A stretch of DNA of 64,000 nucleotides from Odobenus rosmarus divergens (lineage: Eukaryota > Chordata > Mammalia > Carnivora > Odobenidae). The position numbers and the translations under genes were made by a program. The stretch is taken from positions 487,797 through 551,796 of the forward strand of contig NW_004450566.1 in assembly GCF_000321225.1 (NCBI RefSeq), in the 5' to 3' direction. Positions 1-12,499 of the stretch are shown here, in pieces. The notes beneath the pieces were generated by a model, which did not search any database, was not told the DNA's origin, and saw only the letters and a list, made by a program, of their open reading frames with translations. The number at the start of each line of letters is the position of its first letter. The stretch's first letter is position 1.

Positions 1-1689
1 TTTTTTTAAAAAAAAAATAGGCACATAATTGATAGATACTGATGAGAAATAAGTTGGCTAAGCTAAGAACTCTCTACTTGGAGAGACCTGTTCTATAACA
101 TGAACCTATTCAGGGAAAAGAAAAAAAAATTTAGTTTCCCCTCCCTCCTCCTTCCTCTTCCCTTTCCCCTTTCTTTTTCTTTGAATTTCTATAGCTCTTC
201 AGTTACTAAACTACTTACTTTAGCAGTCCTTTGAGGAAGGTCAAACTCCTAATGTGGCATTAGCTATAGTTACTTCCTGACCAACCTCTATTCTTATCTG
301 TCCTCAGGTATCCTCACCTTGCACTTCTCAGAGAGGGAGAGAATAAAAAATAGTGTGAGCATGGGCATTTCTGAACCTTCAGAAATTCTTACCAAAAGGC
401 CTCAACTGCCCATTTGCTGTACCATCTGGGAAATAGGGAAGAGTAGGAGTCATCTCTTTCCTCTATATTAACTGGAAGTCTTCTCTTGGCCAATTTACCA
501 ACCTGGTTGACTGTGTAGGAGCAGGAACATCATAACCTTTGTGACAATGAGCAGTAGGGATTCTTCAAAACATAATCATCCTTCTGGCCATGACAGATGG
601 AGGGAAAAAAAAAATCAAATTTATTTTGGATTTTAAGAATCTATTTTATTGCAAATAGTAAATGGTGTTTTCAACTTTTCCAGCCCCTTGTTCTCTAGGT
701 TTAACATTTCCCCCACCCTTGCTTCTGCCCAACAGCCATCTTGGCAACCCCTCCCTGGAATCATTTCCTGTCATGACATTTTTAGAAACCAAAATAACAG
801 CATTTACAATGTAACAGCTAAATATTCCCATAGAGTATCTGAGTAAAACAAGCGTTTTTGCACAATAGTTTTAAACATGCCATTGGGTATGTATTCAGAC
901 AGAGCCTTTTCTGGGTGTTCAGTTTCTGGCTAACCAGTAGGCTGATTGCAGTATTGTTTGTTGTCACTCTATAATCACATCTGGCATTCACAGCTGGCAA
1001 CATTCTGGCTTCCAAGGTTTTCTCATGCAGTGTCTTGTTTTAATTTCAGAATGCACATTCAGTGATGGGGTGTTTTTAAGAATAAGGGGTGGCTATGTAA
1101 TTCTCTATAAAAAATGAAGCACAGGTACATGTAATATGACATGGGAGTGTGAGCTACAACAAATGGAATCTCATTTGGACAAATCTAATACATTTTTAAT
1201 TCTTTGAATTTTTTTTAAGAAGATGAACACTTATGCTTTTTACAATAGAATTATTTACTTAGCCTTTTACATCGTTAATTTTCCATTTTAAATTTAGTGC
1301 AGCATAAACTCAGAAAGGTGCTAGGAAAAATATTCAAAGTGTCTGCAGACAGTTAGTGTTCGTAAACCACGATGACAAAACCTCAAAAATAGATGCAGCC
1401 CTGTCAAAGTTAAATTGAATGACTCAGTGTCTGGACCACTCAGAAGGTTTTTTTTTCTTTTTCTTTTTTTCTAGTTAGGGAATGGGAGAGACTGTTCACT
1501 TTGGAACTTTGGAATCATGGATGGGGGAAATTTGTTTTGCCTTGTTTTAGAGATGGGAGAGAATGCTATCACAGGAAATTTGGATAAAAACCAAAACCTC
1601 TTAAAAATATATAGAGTAGAACTCAGGTCACTTATTTTTCATGACTTTTTATTTTTGAGAGTTACTCATTAGGGTACAGCTATACCTGA
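1..1689. other. Non-repeat A+T-rich sequence, nothing recognised
   Basis: No gene, RNA or repeat family was recognised. There is a pyrimidine-rich tract at about 139-182 and several short A or T runs. Open frames on both strands (up to 65 codons) overlap one another, have no protein-family look and are treated as chance. Confidence 0.5.
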
Positions 1690-2165
1690 GTGATTATTTT
1701 ACCCAACTCTCACATTTATAGACAGAGCCATGAGGCTCCCTTGTCTTTCTCCCTCTATAGAGGCTGAATAAGCCAGATAGTTACTTTCGCAGATTCTCTT
1801 GTATATAACGGTGGCCATGTGGTCAACTTTTAGCCAACAATATATAAGGGATAATCTGCTGGATTGTTTCAGGGAAAAATTCCATTCAGTATTTAAAAGA
1901 CAAAGCCAATAAATAAAAATCTTTTTTAGCCTCCCTGGCTTCATGTTTTTGAATGGGAGTGTGATGCCTGGAGCTTGGCAGCCATCTTGAGACTGTGAGA
2001 TGGCAAGACTAAGGACGGAGAGACAATAGAGTAGGAGGATAGAAAGAGCTTGGATCTTTGATACCTAGAGCCAGCCACTATACCAAATTGGTATTTCTGT
2101 ATCAATATCTCTTCCTCCTGTGTGAGACAATTAATTCTTTATTTCTTAAGCCACTTTGGTCAGTT
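1690..2165 (+). mobile_element. Ancient interspersed repeat, family uncertain (LTR/MaLR-like)
   Basis: The block has the pattern gcagccatcttgag, then 'gatagaaagagcttgg', then 'gtgagacaatt' and 'cttaagccact' before the 3' edge at about 2165. I know this arrangement from old, high-copy mammalian repeats with an MLT1-like 3' end. Antisense relatives appear at about 14430-14760 and 29930-30330 and possibly at 55785-56250. The copy is old: indels are frequent and no target-site duplication is visible. The family name is not certain. Confidence 0.4.
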
Positions 2166-4375
2166 TTTCTGTTACTCAGTTCTCCACACATTCCTAATTA
2201 TTACACCCTGAGAAATTAATTAATCTGCTTAAGTTCATAAAAGAATATAGTAGCATAATCTTAATTGAAATTCAGGTCTTCTAATTTCTTATTTAATCTT
2301 TCCTCACTTCTTTTACCCTGTTCCATCACCAGGTTAGTCTCCACATGAACAAATGAGTTATTGTCTTGATTAAATCTGTTTTTAAGTTGTTGCTCCAATA
2401 AATTTTATTTGTCCTTGAGATTGGTATCTGTATTTACAATCCATTTAGCTAAAGGAACTTTCACAAATTTTATAGTCCATCTTTGCACAGAAGAGCATGA
2501 CAAAGTATGTTCAGGATTATGGAAGGATTCGTTTTTATATTAAAAGCCTTGATTTGAGAAGAAGAGGTAACTATTTTGAGTCACATTAATACTAAGAGAA
2601 TTTGCAACATGCTTGCAAAGTTGATTGTATTTCAAAACCTCAAATTCTTGTCCTGGAGATTGTTTTAAGGAAAAAGTAGATAAAATTATATCAAAATGGG
2701 AAAAATACAAGCAAATATTTAGTGAAAAAATTAAAAGTAAGAATACAACATATAGGTAACAATATCTCAAAATACATGAAATTCTGGACCAAAATTATTT
2801 GAAAATTGAGCTCTGTTCCTGGATCTACCAATTATTTTTGTTTAATAAAAAATGTACCTGATTGGTTTTTCTCTATCTTTAAAACAACGATTTTATGTCA
2901 CCATAGAATTCTAGAGTTGAAAATACTCAAAAATTTGAGTTATGCATTGCCTGGCTTTAAGAGAGGAGCTATCAAACCATTCCACTTAGGTGAGAATGGC
3001 TTTTCTTCTAAATGTTCTCTCTTTCTGTCCAGAATAGAGAATGATCATGTGCTACGAATACATATCAAATCATGTGTTAAGACTACTTCTAGCTTATTAC
3101 ATGAAGGATGTCAGATACAAAGGCTATTTTGTTCTTTTCTCCATCAAGTCTTTAGAAAGCATTTTGTTTTCTACTAGTCTGTCAAATGACCTTTTACACT
3201 TCATCATTATATTGTGATTGAGTTTGATTTCCGTGAATGATGCCTTCTACAGTACCTTCATGGTACAGTGACTTAGTTTCTGAAATGTCCATTGGAAAAA
3301 GAGACGTAATTTCCATGGCAGTAGCAACAGAATAAGGATAATGAAGCTTCAGGAAGCAGAGAGATTCAGATGTTAAATCATGATACCTTCCTGAGTCCAG
3401 TAACCATGGTAGTACTATAGGATAATTGAGGATTCTAACTGTATTGAATGTGTAGTGCAATGTATAAAATAGTTCATAGTGAACATTATGCATGATTATT
3501 TTGTATTGTGTTTTGAAGGGAAGAAATAATGTTTCAACATAATATGGACGGTTTTTCACTCAGATGACCCATTCACTGAATTAAGAGACATTTCTCTTTC
3601 ACACAGTATAGGAAATGTGAAGGGGAAAACTGGATTCAAAATTATTTCTCTGATAAAGTTACTTTGACAGGTCATCAGGAAATTCTTTTATCCTTACCTA
3701 TGTTCCTTCTATTATGAAAAAAAAAAGTATTTTTATGATCCTTCTTCCCACCTGGATATGGAGAATAATTAATCAATGATCTTTGGTATTTGGCCATTGG
3801 GCCTGAGAGGTAGCCAGCATCAACAGAGTGCCAAGGACAGTGACAAAGCAGACAGTTTCTTTCTTTCGCTCAGACATAGCTATCATCTGAAGAAAAATAA
3901 ACCTCCCATTCTCACAGTGACAAAGAATGATCAAGTGTGCATGGGTCCAAGCCTGTACTTCTTGTACAGCCTGGAATGACTCCATTCTCTCTAGCCAATG
4001 TCCTGCAGTATAAGAGCAGGAGTTAGGGTTTTTGATTTTTCACCTATTGTTGGCAACTGTAAGAGCTGCCTTGGAGTGTCCTCCACAGTTGCCCTGGGCA
4101 GAGGGACAAAGTCTTCCTATGACTTCTCACCAATCCAGGTTTGCTACCTACTCCTGAAGTCCTTTTAGGCCTGCCATGACTTTGCAGTTCCCTCTTTATT
4201 GTTACTGTCTTCTTTTTATCAATATATCTATAGAGTTAATACCCAGGAACTATCCTATAATCCTAGTAATTATTATCTGTAAAGTTAAGTAACTGAAAAA
4301 TTTTCTCTTGATAGCTCTCTAATCATACCACTTTAAATTTCAATTCCCATTCAGTCACATCTATAAAAATCATCA
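2166..4375. other. Non-repeat sequence, no gene recognised
   Basis: An open frame at 2806-3177 (+, 123 codons) and one at 3194-3559 (-, 121 codons) are the longest here. Neither has recognisable domains, a signal peptide or a Kozak-like start, and their leucine-, phenylalanine- and serine-rich composition is what A+T-rich random DNA gives. No repeat family was recognised. Confidence 0.45.
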
Positions 4376-4603
4376 TGGCAATAAAACTTAGAAGAAAATG
4401 CAGAAGTAAATCTCCATGATCTTGGGTTAGGCAATGATTTCTTAGATACAACAGGAAAAGCACAAGTAATAAAAGACTATTAACTTCAACTTCATCAAAA
4501 TTAAAAACTTCTGTGCTTCAAAGGACACCATCAGAAAGGTACAAAGATGGTCTGTAGACCAGGAAAAAATATTTGCAAATCATATATTTGAAAATAAATC
4601 CAG

Positions 4604-4809
4604 GGCACCTGGGTGGCTCAGTCATTAAGCTTTTGCCATCGGCTCAGGTCATGATCCCAGGGTCCTGGGATCGAGCCCCGCAACAGGCTCTCTGATCAGC
4701 TGGAAGCCTGCTTCTCCCTCTCCCACTCCCCCTGCTTGTGTTCCCTCTCTCGCTGTCTCTCTCTCTCTGTCAAATAAATAAATAAAATCTTTTTAAAAAA
4801 AAAAAGAAA
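4604..4809 (+). mobile_element. SINEC (CAN-SINE), full length
   Basis: The element is a tRNA-Lys-derived carnivore SINE, sense, running from the ggcacctgggtggctca head through the pol III B-box-like 'gatcgagcccc' to a CT-rich zone, (aaat)n and an A tail. It is flanked by a perfect 14-bp duplication, gaaaataaatccag, at 4590-4603 and 4810-4823. It sits inside the older L1 at 4376-5963. The 'cccagggtcctgggatcg' variant puts it in the same subfamily as the copies at 5680 and 18041. Confidence 0.97.
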
Positions 4810-5679
4810 GAAAATAAATCCAGACTATATAAAGAACTGTTACAACTCCATAACAAAATGGCAATCCAATTTTAAAATGGGCAAAGGATAAAAATAGACA
4901 TTTCTTTAAAAAAGATACAAATTACCGACAGGCACATGAAATAATGCCCAACATCATTAGCCATTAGTGAAATTCAAATTGAAACCACAATGAGATACTA
5001 CTTCACATTTACTAGAATAGCTATAATAAAAAAGGCAATAACAAGTGCTATTAAAGATGTGGAGAAATTGGAACCCTCACTGATTGCTGGTAGGAATGTA
5101 AAATAATATAGCCAGTTTGGCAGCTCCTCAAAATATTAAACATAAGGTTACCAAACAACCCAGCAATTCTACTCCTAAGTATATACCCAAGAGAATTAAA
5201 AATGTATGTCTAAAGAAAAACTTGTACATGAATGTTTATAGCAGTATTATTCATAATAGCCAAAAATAAACTGCCTAAACGTTCATCAAGTGATGGATGG
5301 AAAGACACCATATTACATTCCCATACAATGGAATATTATTTGGCCATAAAAAAGAATGAACTACTGATATGTGCTACAACTTGCATGAACTTCAAAGATG
5401 TTATGCTGAGTGAAAGAAGTCAGTCACAAGAGACCACATGTTGTAAGTTTACACCTATATAAAAAACACAGAATAAGTAAATCTTTTAGAGACAGAAAGT
5501 AGATTAATGGTTGATTAGGGTTTGTGGGAAAGGGGGGGAATAGGATGAGAAATGACTGCTAATGGATGTGGGACTTCTTTTTGGGGTGATAAAAATGTTT
5601 TTAAATTAGATTATGGTCTTGGTTGCACAATTCTGTAAATATTCTAAATACCATTGAATTGTATACTTGAACACAATTT

Positions 5680-5892
5680 TTTAAAGATTTTATTTATTTA
5701 TTTTAAAGATTTTACTTATTTATTTGACAGAGAGAGACATAGCGAGAGAGGGAACGCAAGCAGGGGGAGTGAGAGAAGGAGAAGCAGGCTTCCCGTGGAC
5801 AGGAAGCCTGATGCGGGGCTCGATCCCAGGACCCTGGGATCATGACCTGAGCCGAAGGCAGACGCCCAACGACTGAGCCACCCAGGCGCCCC
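5680..5892 (-). mobile_element. SINEC (CAN-SINE), antisense
   Basis: This is a full carnivore SINE in antisense with its A/T tail on the left and the 'gagccacccaggcgcccc' head complement on the right. The duplication is tacttgaacaca followed by 'att' or 'ttt'-like bases, at about 5664-5678 and 5893-5906. The tail contains an extra direct repeat of 'aaagatttta.ttatttat', so the tail segment is duplicated. It lies in the same L1 as the SINE at 4604 but inverted, so the two could pair in a transcript. Confidence 0.96.
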
Positions 5893-5963
5893 TACTTGAA
5901 CACATTTAAGTAGGTAAACTTTATGGCATAAATTATATCCCAATAAAGCTGTTAAAAATAATT

Positions 5964-6549
5964 ATGATATATTAACATGAAAACAATGACACTGGGTAAA
6001 ACTTTATGATTTATCGTATTCATTGTGGAATAACAATGAATAGATTTAAATAAAAACATTAAAAAAATGCATATTGAATTTTGGCAGTTACCCAGTTTTA
6101 GGTGCTGACCACTAAGGCACTGGATGTATGAACAGAGGAGATTACCAGGAGGTTATGTAAAAAAAGAACTTGGTGCAGCATGCCAATCTTTATTGTAAGT
6201 GGATGCCAAAGCTATTTTTATTGATCAGGATTGGATGTGGAGATGAAAGGGGTACCAATCAAGCCATTGTGCTTTAAAGAAAAATCTGGTACATCTTGGT
6301 GGTACAAGGATTAAAAAATCAGAGATTTGATACAGGCCACAACCTTGGGTACATACTTTATCAAGAAAAGTACTTTTCAAAGTTTGATCTGGGGTCAATT
6401 CTTGTCAGCATTTTGAGGGGAGAGTACTTATTAAAAATGAAAATTTATCAGTGCCACACAAGAGCTGTGAATCAATATCTTTTGAGGATGAGGGTGATAA
6501 AAGATTGAAGGAATCTGCAATTTTAATAATGTCACTATTTGATTCTTAC
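5964..6549. other. Non-repeat sequence, nothing recognised
   Basis: I see no gene, RNA or recognisable repeat in this stretch. A 70-codon frame at 6296-6508 (+) has no recognisable features. Confidence 0.45.
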
Positions 6550-6760
6550 CCCCTACCCATTTTATTGAAGTATAATTGACAAATAAAAATTGTATATATT
6601 TAAGGATGATGACTTGGATTTGACACTTTGATATACATATACATTGTGAAATAATTGCCACAATCAAGTTAGGTAACATATCCATCACCTCCTATAGTTA
6701 TCTAGGTGATTCTTATATAACTAAATTTGAGAACACTGAGAGTAGAAAACCCCTGTTGAT
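6550..6760 (-). mobile_element. Old L1 3' end (L1MB/L1MA type), antisense
   Basis: The stretch 'ttgaagtataattgacaa' followed by 'atacatatacattgtgaa' and 'atatccatcacctc' is the reverse complement of the old mammalian L1 3' UTR. The copy is strongly 5'-truncated and fades out by about 6760. Confidence 0.75.
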
Positions 6761-7447
6761 TGGATTTATGATTTCTGTCCTACAAAGTCCCTAGAAAATA
6801 ACAAAACTTAATTTAAAGCATTTCTATTATAATTTTAAATGAAAATAGTTTAATTTATCTAAAAGGTCTAAATTAAAGACTAGACAAATGGTTGTGGCCC
6901 AAGATTATCTCCCTTTATTTTTCAACAAATGCACAAATCTTTGTCTTTGTAATGAGGACCTTAAAAGTCACCTTCTTATAAATTACCATTATAAAAATAG
7001 GTTATATGTGATGGTTTGTATAGCTAAAAGAGTGTTTTGTACTTACTTTTGGTATATTATGGATTAAGTAGTTTTTTATGGATTAGTGTGAGAATTTACC
7101 ATTTACAAGGAAGTTTCCATTAGAAAACGTTTTTCATGTTCATGATAATCTTGTTAAATATACACTGTTCATGAGTAAAAGATGATATTTTGGGAAAAGA
7201 GCTGTTAAGAGGTTGTCTCTGTCTTTAGTAAAATGACCCCAAATGGATTAGATAAACAAATAATAACAGTAGACTAGGAAATGACCATGAATTTGCATCT
7301 TTAAAAAGTTGCTTTAAGTATTTACAGTTAATTTTGATTATTGGCCTCAAGTCTTACAGAAACAGCTAATTGTACTAATAGATGGTCAGTATTCATTATG
7401 TGCTGCCTCATCAAGTGAGATGACTATTTAAAGTTCCTGTTAGTAGT
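6761..7447. other. Non-repeat A+T-rich sequence
   Basis: Nothing recognised. There is no open frame of note and no clear repeat. Confidence 0.45.
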
Positions 7448-7456
7448 TGAAATTCA

Positions 7457-7658
7457 TTTTTTTTGTTTTTTTAAAACTTTTTTATTTATTTATTGAGAGC
7501 GAGAATGGTAGAGAGAGAGCATGAGAGCCAAGAAGGTCAGAGGGAGAAGCAGACTCCCCGCTGAGCAGGGAGCCCGACGCGGGACTCGATCCTGGGACTG
7601 CAGGATCATGACCTGAGCCGAAGGCAGTTGCTCAACCAACTGAGCCACCCAGGCACCC
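7457..7658 (-). mobile_element. SINEC (CAN-SINE), antisense
   Basis: Antisense carnivore SINE. The direct repeat tgaaattca flanks it (7448-7456 and 7659-7667). It carries the 'ctcgatcctgggactgcagg' variant, a decayed form of the 'gggactcgatcccgggactc' subfamily also seen at 19764, 25189 and 43606. It interrupts otherwise unrecognised sequence. Confidence 0.95.
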
Positions 7659-8278
7659 TGAAATTCAGTTTTTAGACTAATGATTTATTTATTTTCTTGT
7701 TTTATTTTGTCAGCTAGGATTTATAGCATTATATAGAATAAAAGTTTGAAAAATGTATAAAAAGAAGTGATTTTTTACTTCTCCACAATTAATATGTTTG
7801 CTTAAAAGAAAATCCATGGGAATCTGCAGATAAGGACATTTGGAAAATCCAAAAATATCCATAGGTAAGAGAACCTTTAGAATTGATCTTTTTCTTATTA
7901 TTTTTTCTATTGAAGTATAATTAACATACAGTGTTATATTAATTTCAGGTGTATATAATATAATAATTTAACAACGCTATACCTTATTCAGTGCTCATGA
8001 GAAGTGTACTCTTAATCCTCTTTATTTATTTCACCCATCCTCCCATGACCTCCCTTCTAGCAACCACCAGTATGGTCTCTGTATTTAAAAGTCCGTTTTT
8101 TCATTTGTTTCTTTTTTTCTCTTTGTGCATTTGTGTTGTTTCTTCGTTTCCACATAGAATGAAATCATATGGTGTTTGTCTTTCTCTGATTCATTTCACT
8201 TAGCATTATACCCTCTAGGTCCATCCATGTCATTACCAATGGGTACATTTCATTCTTTTTTATGGCTGAGTAATGTTC

Positions 8279-8307
8279 TAGTGTGTGTGTGTGTATGTGT
8301 GTGTGTA
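8279..8307. repeat. (TG)n microsatellite inside L1
   Basis: An interrupted TG run lies within the antisense L1 3' region, at a point where the L1 consensus has none. It is likely a later expansion. Confidence 0.9.
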
Positions 8308-11300
8308 TCTCACATCTTCTTTATCCATCTGTTTATGGATGGACACTTGTGTTACTTCCATATCTTGGCTATTGTAAATAATGCTGCAATAAACATAGGA
8401 GTGCATATATCTTTTCCAATTAGTGTTTTCATTTTCTTTGAGTAAATGTCCACTAGTGGAATTACTGGATCATATGGTATTTCTGTTTTTAATTTTTTGA
8501 GGAACCTCCATACTGTTTTCACAGTAGCTATACCAATTTGCATTCCTATTGACAGTGTACAAGGGCACCTTTTTTTTTTCCCCACATCCTTGCCAACACT
8601 TGTTATTTCTCATCTTTTTGATTCTAGCCACTCTGACAGGTGTAAAATGATATTTTATTTTGGTTTTGATTTATATTTCCCTGATGGTAAGTGATATTGA
8701 TCATCTTTTCCTGTGTCTGTTGGCCCTCTGTATGTCATCTTTGGAAAAATGTATATTCAGGCTCTCTGCCCATTTTTTAAATAAGATTATTTGTGGAGTT
8801 TTTTTGATGTTGAATTGTATGAGTTCTTTTATATTTTAGATATTAACCCCTTATCAGATATGTCATTTACAAATATCTTTTCCCATTCAATAGGTTGCCT
8901 TGTCATTTTGTTGATAATTTCTTTCACTATGCAAAAGCTTTTTATGTTGGTGTAGTCCCAATAGTTTATTTTTGCTTTTGTTTCCCTTGCCTGAGGAGAC
9001 ATATCTAGAAAAATGTTACTACAGCTGATACCAAAGAAATTACTGCCTGTTTTCTTCTAGAAGTTTTATGGTTTCATGTCTCCCATTTAGGTCTTTAGTT
9101 CATTTTGAGTTTATTTTTGTGTATGATGTAAGAAAGTGGCCCAGTTTCATTCTTTTACATATAGTTGTCTAGTTTTCCTACCACCATTTGTTGAAGAGAT
9201 CATCTTTTCCTCATTGTATCTTCTTGCCTCCTTTGTCATAGATTAATTGACCAAATAAGCATGGGTTTATTTTTGTGCTCTCTATTCTGTTCCAGTGATC
9301 TATGTGTCAATTTTTGTTTTAGCACCAAACTATTTTGATTACTATAGCTTTGTAGTATATCTTGAAATCTGGTATTCTGATACCTCCAGCTTTGTTATTC
9401 TTTTTCAAGATTGCTTTTGGCTATTAAGGGTCTTTGTGGTTCCATACAAATTTTAGGATTATTTGTTCTAGTTGTGTGAAAAATGCTATTGGTATTTTGA
9501 TGGATATTGCATTAAATGTGCAGATTGCTGTAGGTGGTATGCACATTTTTTTTTGGTATGCATATTTTAATAATATTGGTTCTTCCAATCCTTGAGCATG
9601 GACCCTCTTTCCATTTGTTTGTGTCATCTTCAATTTCTTTCATCACTGTTTTACAGGTTTGGGGGTACAGGTCTTTTACTTCCTTGGTTAAATTTATTCC
9701 TAGGTTTTTTTTTAGCAATTATAAATGGGTTTGTTTTCTTAATTTCTCTTTCTGCTACTTCATTATTAGTGTATAGAAATGCAACAGATTTCTACATATT
9801 AATTTTGTATCCTGTCACTTTACTGAATTCATATACCAGTTTTAGTAGTTTTTTGGTGAAGTCTTTAGGGTTTTCTATATATAATATCATGTCATCTGCA
9901 AATAGTGAAAGTTTTACTTCTTCCTTACCAATTTAGATGCCTTTTATTTCTTTTTCTTTTCTGATTGCTGTGACTAGGACTTCCAGTACTATGCTGAATA
10001 AAAGTGGTAAGAGTGGACATCCTTATTTTCTTCCTGATTGTAGGGAAAAATTTGTTTTTCACCATTGAGTATGATGTTAGCTTTCGGTTTTCATATATTA
10101 TCTTTACTATGTTGAGATATGTTCCCTCTAAACCTACTTTAGAGTCATCATGAATGGATGTTTTACTTGGTCAAATGCTTTTTTGCATTTATTAAAATGA
10201 TCATATGGTTTTTATTCTTTCTCTTATTGATGTCACATATCACATTGATCGATTTGCAAGATTGAGCATCCTTGCATCCCAGGAATAAATCCCACTTGAT
10301 GGTGGTGAATGATTTTTTCATTGTATCCTTGGATTTGTTTGGCTACTATTTTGTTGAGGATTTTTGCATCTGTGTTCATCAGAGATATTGGCCTGAAGTT
10401 CTCTTTTTTGGTAATGTCTTTGTCTGGTTTTGATATCAGGGTAATGCTGGCATTGTAGAATGAATCTGGAAGTTTTCCTTCCTCTTCTATGTTTTGGAAT
10501 AGTTTGAGAAGAGTAGGTAATAACTCTTTAAATCTTTGGTGGATTTCATCTATGAAACCATCTGGTCCTGGGCTCTAGTTTGTTGGGAGCTTTTTGACTA
10601 CTGACTCAATTTCATTGCTGGTACTTTGTTTATTCAAATTTTCTATATTTTCCTGATTCAGTTTTTGAAGGTTATATATTTCTAGGAATTTATCCATTTC
10701 TTCTAAGTTGTCCAACTTACTGCCATGAAATTTTATAAGAGATTATAATTCTCTTATAATGCTTTATATTTCTGTGGTGTTGATTGTTTTATCTCCTCTC
10801 CTCCAATTTCTGATTTTATTTATTTGAGTCCTCTCTTTTTCTTGATGAGTTTGGCTAAAGTCTTATCAATTTTGTTGATCTTTTCAAAGAATCAGCTCCT
10901 GATTTTATTGAACTGTTCTATTGTTTTTTGTTGTTGTTTTTTATTTTTTGCTACCTGTTTAACTTATTTCTTCTCTAATCTTTGTTTTTCTTTCCTTCTA
11001 TTGACCTTGGGATTTATTTGTTCTTTTTCTAGCTTCTTTAGGTGTAAGGTTACGTTTCTTGAGGTAGGCCTATATTGCTATGAACTTCTGTCTTAGAACA
11101 ACTTCTGCTGCATCCCGAAGACTTTGGACTATTGTGTTTTCATTTTCATTTGTCTCCATGTGTTTTTTTATTTCATTTTTAAATTCTTGGTTGATCCATT
11201 CATTGTTTAGTAGCATGTTATTTACCCTGCATGCATTTTTGTACTTTCCAAATTTTTCTCGTGATTGATTCCTAGTTTCATATTGTTGTGGTCAGAAAAG

Positions 11301-11588
11301 ATGCATGGTATGATTTCAATCTTTTTAAATTTAGTGATACTTGTTTTGTAACCTAACACATGATCTGTTCTGGAGCATGTTCCATGTGCACCTGAAAAGA
11401 ATGTGTAGTCTGATGTTTTTGTGATGAAATGTTCTGAATATATCTGTTAGGTCCGTCTGGTCTAATGTGTCATTCAAATCCACTGTTTCCTTGTTGATTT
11501 TCTGTCTGGATGATTGGTCCATTGCTGTAAGTGGGGTATTAAGGTTCACTTATTATTGTATTACCATCAGTTTCTTCCTTTATCTCTG

Positions 11589-12065
11589 TTAATGAGTGCT
11601 CTGTGTACTTAAGTGCTCCCGTGTTAGGTGCAAGATTTTTATAATTGTTATATCCTCTTGTTGGATTATTCCTTTTATCATTATGTAGTTTTCTTTTTGG
11701 TCTCTTGTCACAGTCTTTGTTTTAAAGTCTGTTTTGTCTGACATAAGTATTGCTACCCTAGCTTTCTTTTTGCTTCTATTTGCATGGTATATATTTTTCC
11801 ACCCCTTCACTTTCAATCTGCATGTGTATTTAGGTCTGAAGTAAGTCTCTTGTAGGCAGCATGTAGGTGAATCTGGCTTTCTTATCCATTCAGTCATCCT
11901 GTGTCTTTTGATTGGAGCATTTAGTCCATTTACATTTGAAGTAGTTATTGATAGGTATACACTTATTGCCATTTTATTTGTTTTACAGTTGTTTTTGTAG
12001 TTCTTTTTCCCTTTCTTCCTCTCTTGCTCTCTTTCCTTGTGGTTTAATGGCTTTTTAAATAGCAT
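11589..12065 (-). pseudogene. L1 ORF2 endonuclease fragment
   Basis: This is the longest open piece in the window at 158 codons. From about residue 32 it matches the start of L1 ORF2p, an APE-type endonuclease that nicks target DNA at TTTT/AA-like sites. The LQET motif carrying the catalytic glutamate is readable. The first ~30 residues are translated inter-ORF sequence rather than protein, so the annotated start is not biological. The frame closes well before the end of the domain, leaving a non-functional relic of the element at 7886-12117. Confidence 0.85.
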
Positions 12066-12126
12066 TCAGCTAATTTTATGAATAGAAAATTACAACAAAA
12101 ATTCAACATTAAAAAACCTCAGTAGT

Positions 12127-12319
12127 GGGGTGCCTAGGTGGCTTATTTGGGTAAGCATCCACCTTTGGCTCAGGTCATGATCTCAGGGTCCAGGGACTGA
12201 GCCCTGCATTGGGCTCCCTGCTCAGCAGAGTGTCTGTTTCTCCCTCTCCTTTTGCCCCTCTCCCTGCTTGTACTGTCTGTCTCTTGGTCAAATAAATAAA
12301 TAAAACCTTAAAAAAAAAA
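12127..12319 (+). mobile_element. SINEC (CAN-SINE), sense
   Basis: Sense SINE beginning ggggtgcctaggtggc and ending in (aaat)n plus an A tail. The duplication is ctcagtag, at 12118-12125 and 12323-12330. It lies at the 5' edge of the large antisense L1. It is moderately decayed compared with the copies at 4604 and 18041. Confidence 0.94.
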
Positions 12320-12499
12320 TAACTCAGTAGAGTTTGTATGTAATAGCACAACCTTGTATAAATGCAATATAGAAAATGGCATAACTCAAAAAAGCAACAA
12401 GCTAAGAAAAGGAGAGTGCAGAGTAGGGTACAGAGAGAGAAAGAGAAAGTATAAGATGCCTAGGAAAAAAATGTCAGAAAAAATTTTCCTTTCTTCATA

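Larger units (their letters stand above)
4376..5963 (+). mobile_element. Old L1 (L1M type), 3' part, interrupted by two SINEs
   Basis: This is the end of L1 ORF2 plus the 3' UTR in sense orientation. Visible landmarks are the block around 'cttagaagaaaatgcag' (4388), 'tttaaaatgggcaaagg' (4870), 'aaaccacaatgagatact' (4982), 'atagcagtattattcata' (5240), 'caatggaatattatttgg' (5326), and a terminal 'cccaataaagctgtt' before an A-rich end near 5963. Two later SINEs split it (4604-4809 sense, 5680-5892 antisense). Only short open frames remain (for example 5232-5462), so it is long dead. It is 5'-truncated near 4376. The 3' end resembles L1MC/L1ME subfamilies. Confidence 0.85.
7886..12117 (-). mobile_element. 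L1 retrotransposon, antisense, 5'-truncated, decayed ORF2
   Basis: About 4.2 kb of L1 read on the minus strand. The 3' UTR is on the left ('tgaagtataattaacata' at 7913) and the ORF2 start is on the right (about 11990). ORF2 landmarks are an endonuclease N-terminus resembling NVNGLNAPIKRH with the catalytic-type LQET motif (near 11840-11862), then a stretch resembling IMIKGIIQQEDI. The reverse-transcriptase FADD signature lies at 9891-9902, and the C-terminal region resembles 'IVPLVDIYSKKMK' (8352-8585). The frame is broken many times into pieces at 11589-12065, 11331-11549, 9512-9718 and 9424-9633. The 5' UTR and ORF1 are absent. The copy cannot encode a functional protein. It is probably of L1MA age or slightly younger. 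Confidence 0.93.

Noticed and set aside
2806..3177. 123-codon plus-strand open frame
   Set aside because: No domain, no good start context, and composition typical of A+T-rich chance frames. No splice or regulatory context supports it.
4604..4700. tRNA gene in the SINE heads
   Set aside because: The tRNA-Lys similarity is the ancestral head of the SINE, with no cloverleaf anticodon arm preserved.
10733..10759. 10-bp-arm hairpin
   Set aside because: It lies inside the L1 ORF2 relic and is explained by local A/T-rich mutation of L1 sequence.
7886..12117. Active or intact L1
   Set aside because: ORF2 is broken in many places, and ORF1 and the 5' UTR are missing.
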